From Rhyacophila brunnea (lineage: Eukaryota; Arthropoda; Insecta; Trichoptera; Rhyacophilidae), in assembly GCA_022495005.1 (NCBI GenBank), contig JAGYXB010002034.1, positions 62,001 to 126,000 on the forward strand: 64,000 bases of DNA, written 5' to 3'. Position numbers and translations under genes: made by a program. Numbering within the stretch: position 1 is the stretch's first letter; every line of letters starts with the position of its first letter. The notes under the pieces were generated by a model. That model did no database searches, was not told the DNA's origin, and saw only the letters and a program-made list of their open reading frames with translations. Of this stretch, positions 55,897 to 64,000 are shown piece by piece.

Positions 55897-56495
55897 TTAC
55901 TTATTTATTTATTTATTTAGAAAAAAGAGTATTACGGCATTACAGCGATTGGCCAATGCGCCATAATACATAATAAACACAAATTTATAAAAATATCTTA
56001 ATTACAAATAACAACTAATATAACAAGAAAGTAGAAAAGACAGCATGTGTTTATGTAAATATTAAAGAAACATGATAATATGTACAATTATAAATTTAAC
56101 CTATTTAACACGTCCACAAACATTATATAGTTAATAAAAAATAAATCAACCTTTATGGTGCCATCAGATAAGTTAATTGCACGATACACAGCATCATGAA
56201 ACATAACATCTCTCCTGCGACGAGGTATCTTGAAGACCGTAGAGTTACGAGTGATATTGGTGGGAACATGAAAATTAATATTTTTCAGTATATACGGATT
56301 GCAAATGAACCCACGAAGAAGTAAAAAGAAATGCTTTAAAAAAACAATCACTTTTCGAGTGGACAGGGATTGCATTGATAGCATACCCAGAAGAAAACGA
56401 GTCGGGAAAAGCATTTTATTATCATTGTCATTAGGAAAGAACCCGTATGTTCTTAAGTAGATAAATCTAAGAAATCTATTGTGGACTCGATCCAA
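55897..56495 (-). pseudogene. Jockey/CR1-like LINE, C-terminal ORF2 fragment with (TAAA)n tail
   Basis: The minus-strand frame 56088-56495 reads VHNRFLRFIYLRTYGFFP, then PTRFLLGMLSMQSLSTRK and NINFHVPTNITRNSTVFKIP. This pattern resembles the C-terminal extension of several insect non-LTR reverse transcriptases. The 3' UTR ends in a TAAATAAATAAATAAATAA run at 55900-55920. It is 5' truncated just upstream of 56495. Confidence 0.83.
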
Positions 56496-57824
56496 CTTAA
56501 TTGTGTGGATAGATACCTATAGATGTCCCTATTTACTTTGGTAATATTTATGTATCTACAACTGCATCTAACAAGACATTTAGAAGGTGTTTATTTCATC
56601 AACGTACTTACCATCTTGTAAAATTGTCATTTTTGACGTAGATAGGTAATACGATTTTTTACCGATCATTACAGTGTTGTGCAGCTGGACATCTGTGAAC
56701 TATTTTTAACACCGGTAAAATAATACAATCATAGACTATAGATACATATAGACGCCACCCGTTGCATTGCTAAATGAAGCTACGTGCCGTGCGTTTGGTT
56801 TGTGGGCGAGCGAACCCATTCGCCTATAAATGTTCGAGACCATAGACCATTTCGCTAGTGCTCGCCCAAAGTGCTCGCACTAGACGCTCAGAATTAAAAT
56901 ATAATTTTCTGTTTTTTTACGTTATATAGTTCTTTTAAGCGGTCAAAATGCAACCAATTAGGTAAATATATCCATAATTTAAGTTATTTTAAAGAAAGAC
57001 TAGGTCACTGATATTAAAATAAATAATAATATACAAATAAATTGTCACGAACATGTATCAACTTACCTATATTAAGTCATCTTATCAGTACGGCTACCAT
57101 ATTTTAATACAACATGCAGAACCACCTTTCCTACTTAATTAACTAAAAATATTTACCACTGACTTTATGTTTAACACAAAAAATAGCAAATTTAGCAACA
57201 CGAACAACACGCTACGTGAAGCGATTCAGCACGATTTACCGGCGATATTTTTGGAAACCAACTTAAAAATAATGTAGACCTTTTATCTTACTCTAGCGCG
57301 TGTCGCAGAGATTATAAGGGTGCCGAATACTTTCTCACTCGCACTCGTGCATCGTTTTTGTTCAGGCCTTGAATACAATACAATTTATTATAATTAATTA
57401 ATTTAGTGATAGCTCAGCTTTCCTTGTATTTGCTTTATACACCTAATATGCGAAGTGTAAGTACTTATGTAAAAAAATGTAGTCTTTTGTGTTGCGATGG
57501 TCCTAGTACGTCCTCGAGAGTGCCGCAGTACCGCAGCTCTGAGGAAGGGGTCCAACGAGGCTTACGAAACGTAACTATTGTTCGCGTCAAAACAATGTAG
57601 AAACTTGTTGTGTGACTCAGCATTGCGGGGCCTAATTCCTACCTACTCACGTTAGATGAAATCTGGTAGCAAATCCGATCTGGAATCCTTTATTTATTTG
57701 GAAGGTATTATAAACCAACTGGGAATATTAAAATGATTGAATGCGTCGTCAAGTGACAAATTAAATTATTTTGTTGACATTTTTTTAAATAAATCGATAA
57801 ACTGATAGCTAAGTAAGTAACTAC
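56496..57824. other. Non-coding downstream DNA with a hammerhead-like motif
   Basis: No gene is supported. At 57539-57570 the words CTGAGGA and CGAAAC, separated by 19 nt, fit the hammerhead ribozyme core CUGANGA...GAAA. The helices between and around them pair poorly. A 64-residue frame at 57406-57600 spans this block and has no domain. Confidence 0.35.
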
Positions 57825-58040
57825 CAGTGGCGAAGGGTGACTTTTGGAAAGAGGAAAAGAAAAAAAGCACACTTGTCAGGTATAGGTACCTACTTACGGG
57901 AAATAAGAAGATAAAACGATATTATTATTGAATACTGATGAATACACACTAATGACAACGACACACTAAATCGATAAAATTTCAAAGCTCACTGATGATA
58001 TATAATTGATCGATGAGTTTAAATTAGGTACCTACTTATT
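57825..58040 (-). repeat. Interspersed repeat U, inverted relative to 50225-50445
   Basis: Begins CAGTGGCGAAGGGTGAC, like an H-type hAT end, and runs through TTTTGGAAAGAGG, CACACTTGTCAGGT and AATGACAACGACACACTAA. The partner copy lies 7.4 kb away in the opposite orientation. No second terminal repeat was found. Confidence 0.7.
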
Positions 58041-58379
58041 TTCCTAAACATGTGATTAAATGCACTAGAAACTATTTTTTTTTAAATTATCTTATTATTA
58101 ATTATTTTGGACAAATCTGCAATCATATGTTCTAAGCTTACCCATCGGAGCCTACTGTATCGTATGCATTGCGATAGGCGGGGCTGCGGTCACGTGAGAT
58201 AAAGTTCATACAAAAAAAATCTGCATTTCTCGCAAAATAATCCGACACATTCAATAGTTGAAAAGAGATGGCGCTGAGACCTATTTTTTAACCTTTCACA
58301 GATGGTTATGTAGGTATATATTACTAATACATTACTACATACACGACATAGGTATGTCGTTAGCAAATGGTGATTATCA
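58041..58379. other. Non-coding downstream DNA
   Basis: No gene is recognised. Confidence 0.45.
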
Positions 58380-58500
58380 TCATCATTATCAGCCGGGGTC
58401 GATCCATTGCTAGGTGAAGGCGTCACTTAGCTCCCTCCAGTCTTCTCGGTCCCTAGTTTTTTGCTGCCATTTACGTCCACCGAACTTTATGAGCTCGTCT
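58380..58500 (-). pseudogene. LINE 3' end with ATGATGATG tail
   Basis: The minus strand reads KWQQKTRDREDWRELSDAFT, the last residues of a LINE-type ORF, and then a short 3' end finishing in ATGATGATG repeats (58376-58389). Confidence 0.7.
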
Positions 58501-58742
58501 CTCAGTGGGGACGAGTACTGATATATAGGTATTTTTCTAATATTCAAAAAAAGCTGACTTTTATTGAAAATAAAAACGTATTTACTTGTACCCAATTATG
58601 TGAACCCAAAGTGTATCGCGACTCAGTGATTAAGAGTCTATGCTTTACGTCCACAATCCTAGATGAAGCATCATTGCCGTCATCATAATATATTTCACCA
58701 ATAGCAGACTTAGGAATGTAGATATTCGACGCTCTGACTTTG

Positions 58743-59086
58743 GGTTACATGTAAATTGTACGTAAAACATTTCACTGTGGCACAGTTCGCCGTGAACTTT
58801 CTTATCGGTCTCAAATTTTATTAAATTCAATATGAACATTAATTCAATTTTCATAGCTGATTTTGCCAAAATTCATGAATTCAAGAATGAAAACCTAATC
58901 TAACTTCACAAATAATCCAATATATCGGCTATTTTCAAAATTTGTTTGCTGCTGGCTTCCTGTAAAGTGTAAACCGACAATAACCATGTTTTATTTAGAC
59001 ATGAACTTTATGTCAGTAGGCAGGTACTATACAGCTCAAATAGGTTGGGCTGTCTGTAATATACGGCCATATATTTCTGATACAAC
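58743..59086 (-). mobile_element. Element M, copy 3 (5' truncated)
   Basis: Reverse-oriented relative to copies 1 and 2. It keeps the end TACATGTAAATTGTACGTAA, the TTGTTAGG-side core (degenerate) and stops at GTTGTATCAG, losing the first 60 bp or so. It is flanked by imperfect 29-bp direct repeats (58714-58742 and 59087-59115; 26 of 29 match, starting GAATGTAGATATTCGA). Confidence 0.85.
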
Positions 59087-59199
59087 GAATGTAGATATTC
59101 GAAGCCCTGATTTTGAGGCCTCCCACATTAACAAATAAAATATAAACCATAAATTACTGGTTTGCACTGTTTCAAGACTCCCCGTTTAAATCTTATGAG

Positions 59200-59878
59200 C
59201 AGAGGCGGCTCTACCTTAAGGGTTCCTAGGGACCATCCCCACATCGTTATCATGTCAAAAATATACGTCTAATATTTTTATCATTGTCATAATATACATA
59301 CTTAGTAACATGATTAAAAATGAACTATTTAATTTATTTAACCCATCTAAACCCGTCGCAATTGTATAGGTATTTATTATTATTATACAAATAAAATAGT
59401 AGTATGATACAAATAATGATGATTGCGCGGTATTAAAATAATTGATTAATTAATTTAAATACCATCTATTTCACAGTTACATCTGTGAACAAATTAAGAA
59501 AGTTATGGTGTCTATTTTTCGCTCATTTTCGCTGACCGTATGTCACTCAGTCCCATCCCTTCGCCGCGGTACAAATCTAGTCTACAAAGAATGTGAAAGG
59601 ATTAGCGTTAGTATACGCATACTAGAGAGTGAATAAAAGACCCCCACGTGTGTAAAAATGCTCGTTGTATGCTGTTGTTCAAAACTGGTAATGGTAAGTC
59701 TATAATAAGTATTATTGGTAATTAAATTAATATTTTTAAGCACGCTCTTTAGATGTGACGACTCAGATAATCATAATATTATTTATTCTGAAAAAATACT
59801 CGAGAAAGTAGGTAGGTATGTATATTTAATAAATAATTGCTAAACCCCACCACCTAGAAAGTCGTCGATCCGCCACTG
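59200..59878. mobile_element. hAT-like element, 679 bp, 8-bp TSD
   Basis: Starts CAGAGGCGGCTCTACC and ends GTCGATCCGCCACTG. It is flanked by CTTATGAG (59192-59199) and CTTATGAT (59879-59886), which match at 7 of 8 positions. No transposase frame. The ends resemble family H. Confidence 0.85.
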
Positions 59879-59886
59879 CTTATGAT

Positions 59887-60860
59887 AATATGATGATAAA
59901 TCGATTGCATCATCTGCGTCAAAGAAAATCATCGCTGAATATTTGCGTGAATGGGGTAGGCCTAAACGACTATTATCACTGTGTACCAATGCATGATATA
60001 AATTCTAATAGAATGAATTAACGCATGTCCATATCAATAAAATTTATAAATTTGGACACGTCATTTGAATCGTATCAGATGAATCCTCGCACATCTGAGA
60101 AGTGCATTTATAAACAGAGTCGTGTCAGGTGACTGGGTTCATATAATACGATCAGTGCTGGAGTGATGAGGAATCAGTGTTGTCACCATTCGAGGAGATG
60201 GTGCCGCTACTTAAGTTAATGCAATATTAAATCCTTCTCCACTCGAGTTTAAAGCATTGACCATTGTGTCCAATCTAAGCTGCAGTGAGCAGCCTGCATC
60301 AGAAATATGCTCCACATCAAGGATATAGATTCTACTTCCATATGAAGCCTCATGTGGTTAACCTATATATATAGGTACATGGTACATCACTGAAGCAACG
60401 TCCAGTTTGATTTTTATTATATGCAAACAATAGGGAAAGATATGAATTTCCCCATTTCAGTTGTATCTACGTTATACCTATTATCAAAAGTTCTTTTTTG
60501 TCTCATTTTCATATGTTTACTCTTTTATATATTGGAGCTCTTGATAACCTGGTACTACTTAAAAATGTTTGGGTTCGGAGGGTAAATGGGCTTTTTTTAA
60601 ATTTAATTTTTGGTAATATGTAAATATGAATTAATTTACCTACTAAGTAGATACTTATGTATACGATCAGATGTAGGTACAGTTTTACAATAGTTTTTTT
60701 TCAGTAATGTTTCACAAATTATAGCGTCCATGACATAACAGTGCTTCATTTATAATTATATGGTTATCTTTATGAGGTATGAATATATAGGTTGCAATAT
60801 GGCTGTTCCATATCTTATTAAATGGATATTTACTTTGTTCTGTACTGTCTTCTTGGGAAT
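59887..60860. other. Non-coding downstream DNA
   Basis: No gene or clear repeat is recognised. Confidence 0.5.
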
Positions 60861-61211
60861 GGGGCAACTGGACGCCAGGACTATTGGACGTCGCACTATC
60901 GTAGACACGTATACAGAACGTAGACGAGGAATTTTAATCAGTTTCTATCTACTACTTAGTAGTTTTAATTAATTTTACTATTATCATAATATTTTTATTG
61001 CGGATTGCGAATTACCATGCCTAAGGCTTTATATAAAAATAAAAAACTCTTTTTTCATTGGAACTTAAACATATGCACGATTAAATCATTATTTACGTGT
61101 GCATATTTAAATCTCACCAACTATTAAATCATAATATAATAATTTAAATATAAATAAAAAAATACCTATAAGCACATAACGTCGCCTACTAGCGTGGCGT
61201 CCAGTTGCCCC
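60861..61211 (+). mobile_element. MITE-like element G, copy 2 (both ends present)
   Basis: GGGGCAACTGGACGCC at 60861-60876 is perfectly inverted at 61196-61211. The interior matches window positions 1-295. It is 351 bp and non-coding. Target duplications were not resolved. Confidence 0.87.
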
Positions 61212-61243
61212 GGCGCCAAATCGTCCTAGACCCGTCTTATTGG

Positions 61244-61560
61244 TTATTCCCTCACGGCTGAGAATCGTGTCCACCTTTGAATTTTGTCATCTTTTCGAGA
61301 CTTTCCACCCATCTTGATCTTCTTGCCAGGTGCCTCTCTTTGGTGCCCCCGCTCAGCTCCTTCACTTGGTCGCTCCAGCGCGCCGACTCTCTTCCTCTGC
61401 TTAGCCATCCCGGTCCACGCCGAACAATATGTCCAAAAAACTGCAGAATGCGTCTGAGACATATTGTCAAGAGCCATTCCTCTATCTGCAGTCTCTGGAT
61501 GATTGACTGGTTTGTCTTGTGCTTTTTCCAAAAAATAAGAAGCATTCAGCGACTACACCA
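61244..61560 (-). pseudogene. Non-LTR reverse transcriptase C-terminal fragment, second family
   Basis: The minus strand reads ICLRRILQFFGHIVRR and then SARWSDQVKEL in one 97-residue frame. R.L.FFGHI.RR followed by RW.DQ is typical of the LINE reverse transcriptase C terminus. It differs from the RRRWTWLGHVLRMP family. It is 5' truncated and eroded. Confidence 0.82.
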
Positions 61561-62319
61561 CACTCTGTACGCGGATAATAAAATCTTGAAATTCACAAAA
61601 TTAATAGGCACAGCGCACTGCAGTAGGTACCTACTTACTGATGAATGAATGTATAGCTATAACCAGTGATGATTTTTAGTGATATATGGTGGTTGCTTCG
61701 TCATTCTAAGATCGTAAAAAGAAGTTCATTTTTCACAATTGAGTGTAAAAAATCAAACAAGTATTTAAAAAAATACTGGCGTCATAATTATTGCTATATT
61801 TTATCACAAAATTAAAAAAAAAATACACTGTGGTTTCCAAGTTTGCCAGTGCCTAAAGCCACTACCACCTTATTCGAAGCCGGAGTCAACATAGGGCTAT
61901 AGCCCAGGTCCTTAAAATAAATTAGTAAATGAAGCAGCTCCCGCGGCGCCGAGATCGATAAAAGTTTGACAGGTTTTTTTATTGAAATATAAATATTATT
62001 GAAATTAATTACACCGAAATATAATATGCAAAATATACTGACTATTGAGGAAGACCAATATTGCATTTCAGCGCATCTATTAGGTATATTATATACACAA
62101 TACTGCTATTGGCAGCTATCAAGGGTAAGGTAGTTTTTCATATGTTTGTATCGAAGTACCTATTATAATTGTTACAAAACGTTAACCATCTAAACTAAAC
62201 AGTCAAAACTGTCTATCTAGCTCTAAAATTTAGCACACTTAAGAGAGGTGCTGTTAAAACATAGCACTTATTGTAACAATTACAACTAAATTATTGTAAT
62301 TGCATTGATGTATTTATTA
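61561..62319. other. Non-coding downstream DNA with a foldback L fragment
   Basis: Positions 62238-62300 (GGTGCTGTTAAAACATAGCA, ATTGTAACAATTAC) match one arm of foldback L. No gene is recognised. Confidence 0.5.
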
Positions 62320-63285
62320 TATATTGATGTCATCATTGTCATGCGTACTTCCCGGGTCTTTTCGGATGTTACGGTATTAAAACTTTTATTTAATTCTTTA
62401 GTTCGAAACAGACTTGAGAGTGGGTCTATTGTTTGGGCACCGCATCAGTTGAAGTATGGCTTTATGGTGGAGAGGGTTCAGAAGAAATTCTTGAGACTCC
62501 TTTATTTGAGGTTGTACGGATACTATCCGTGGCTTTATCCAACTGACTTTCTCTTAGACATGCTTACATACTGCAGTTTGCAATTTAGAAGAAATCTTTA
62601 TTTAGCTCAGTGATGCCAACCGTACTATAATTATAGTACAATACTATAATTTTAATTCCACGAAAAATGTAAAATACTATAATTTTACGCCAAATATACC
62701 AAAATACTATAATTTTAAAGGATTCAAGACGAAAAATGTTCCTGTACTATATATTTTTTAGAAATACTATAATTTTTACGCCTTCGTACTATAATTAGCA
62801 TAGAAAAAGATGGCAACACTGATTTAGCTACGTATTTTTTTCGACTTATACGAGGTATAAATGAGAACTCTGCCATTCTGGGCAGTGTTGACCTGTGTGT
62901 CCCTGATAACTATCTTAGAAATAGAGAACATCAGTTGTTTATTCTCCCAAGGTGCAGAACCAACCTGCCACTGGTAATGCCAATTAGGGAGGGCGATAAC
63001 TATGTTCAACGAAATTGCTTCGGGTGTTGATATATTCCACCTACGTGAGGATGAGTATAGGTGGACGTTATTTTATAAATTTTAAAATAGGGTCTGCTTA
63101 ACTCATCCGGTGTATTTCCATGTACCTATATAATTAATATTTTTGTATGTACATATTTCTACTGTTTAATAACATACTACGAGTATCTATCTCTTTTTTG
63201 TGTCATGTTGTGAACGTCTTAAACTTATAATTTGTTATGTCCACAATATGTAAAAATAAATAAATTGAATTGAATTGATTTGTAT
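62320..63285 (+). pseudogene. Non-LTR retrotransposon 3' part, split by a hAT-like insertion
   Basis: The reverse transcriptase C-terminal extension reads VERVQKKFLRLLYLRLYGYY and PTDFLLDMLTYCSLQFRR up to 62607. After the inserted element it resumes with ENSAILGSVDLCVPDNYLRN and CRTNLPLVMPIREGDNY, with a stop near 63030. A 3' UTR and an AAATAAATTGAATTGAATTG tail follow. The two halves are in the same frame once the insertion and one target duplication are left out. It is the same family as 40486-40955 and 53430-53665. The polymerase domain is missing. Confidence 0.88.
62608..62821. mobile_element. hAT-like MITE with perfect 8-bp TSD inside a LINE ORF
   Basis: Starts CAGTGATGCCAAC and ends GATGGCAACACTG, with perfect duplications ATTTAGCT at 62600-62607 and 62822-62829. 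The 214-bp interior is built from repeated TACTATAATTTT words. Confidence 0.94.
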
Positions 63286-63665
63286 CTAATCGCTGTGTGA
63301 TAAACAAAACATAGTAGGTATAATCCCACAAGCGACAGATTTATAAAATTTTCAAGTAACTCCTCAAAAACGTGTGTAATAAAGTTTTTCTGCAATGATC
63401 ATTGTGTAATTGTTAAAATAAGTGCTAATACTACAAAAATATGATAAACTACCCTCGATAGCCGATAGCAGCCTTGTGTATAGAACAGATGCGCAGCAGT
63501 TGTAATTTTGTTAATTTTGCATGTAGGTAACCTACCCACAATAAAAACCATCATTAGTTTGGCAACATACATAACTGTAATAAATCTGTCATTAAACCGA
63601 TAAAAATTCCCACATTACAATTTAAATTATTAAACCATAATAAGTTGAGTTTTTGGGGCCTCCCA
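63286..63665. other. Non-coding downstream DNA
   Basis: Positions 63440-63500 (CGATAGCCGATAGCAGCC, GTGTATAGAACAGATGCGCA) match 18670-18745 in the Dll intron, an unassigned repeat. No gene. Confidence 0.5.
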
Positions 63666-63972
63666 GTGGGTCTATTCTATACTTATCGAACGCTAAATTG
63701 ATAAATAGTATCAAACTTAGGGTAGGTTTGTATCAAAATATTAGCACTTATTGTAACAATTACACGAAGCTGGTTTTTATTGTTGCAATAAGTGCGATAT
63801 TTTAACAGCAGTAAGATAGGTGCTGTTAAAATATAGCACTTTTGCAACAATAAAAACCAACTTCGTGTAATTGTTACAATAAGTGCCAATATTTTGATAC
63901 AAACCTACCCTAAGTTTGATAATATTTATCACTTTATCACTTTAGCGGTCGATAAGCATAGAATAGACCAAC
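63666..63972. mobile_element. Foldback element L, copy 2
   Basis: Matches 49280-49584 over its full length, with the same hairpin layout and centre (ATATTTTAACAGCA and TGCTGTTAAAATAT). A few differences lie on single arms, so the arms are no longer fully complementary. Confidence 0.93.
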
Positions 63973-64000
63973 TGTCACGTTCAAGAGTAAATCAGATGTC

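Overview
The window is AT-rich insect DNA, most likely from a moth or butterfly. The evidence is Dll gene structure, abundant GTAGGTAC-type words, TTAGG-type telomere words inside repeats, and dense tRNA-derived SINEs and small hAT-like and foldback elements. The species cannot be named from the sequence alone.

Only one gene is supported, on the + strand: the 3' half of Distal-less (Dll), the DLX-family homeodomain transcription factor of appendage and wing patterning. Five coding exons at 16486-16633, 19183-19388, 22846-22887, 24311-24462 and 25582-25600 join in frame into 188 codons plus TAA. They start at homeodomain residue 45 (VKIWFQNRRSKYKKMM) and end in GLLTVWPAV. The first half of the homeobox and the N terminus lie upstream, so the intron entering the window exceeds 16.4 kb. 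The third exon is a 42-nt microexon with phase 0 on both sides, so it could be skipped without a frameshift. An AT-rich 3' UTR follows, with several AATAAA signals.

The layout is: 1-16485, upstream Dll intron with SINEs, a MITE holding a nested SINE, hAT-like elements, LINE 3' ends and a foldback with a telomere-like loop; 16486-25600, Dll exons and four introns, one carrying a 1.35-kb near-perfect palindrome; 25601 to about 27100, 3' UTR; about 27.1-64 kb, a gene-free downstream region. That last region holds decayed non-LTR reverse transcriptase fragments, hAT-like elements with clear 8-bp target-site duplications, foldback elements, and a family (here called M) that carries TTAGG words and is flanked by direct repeats of variable length.

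No second convincing host gene was found in the 38 kb downstream of Dll. This fits a regulatory domain around a developmental gene, though enhancers cannot be proven by reading. Family letters (A, B, C, G, H, J, L, M, N and so on) are labels made up for this window, based on similarity between copies seen here.
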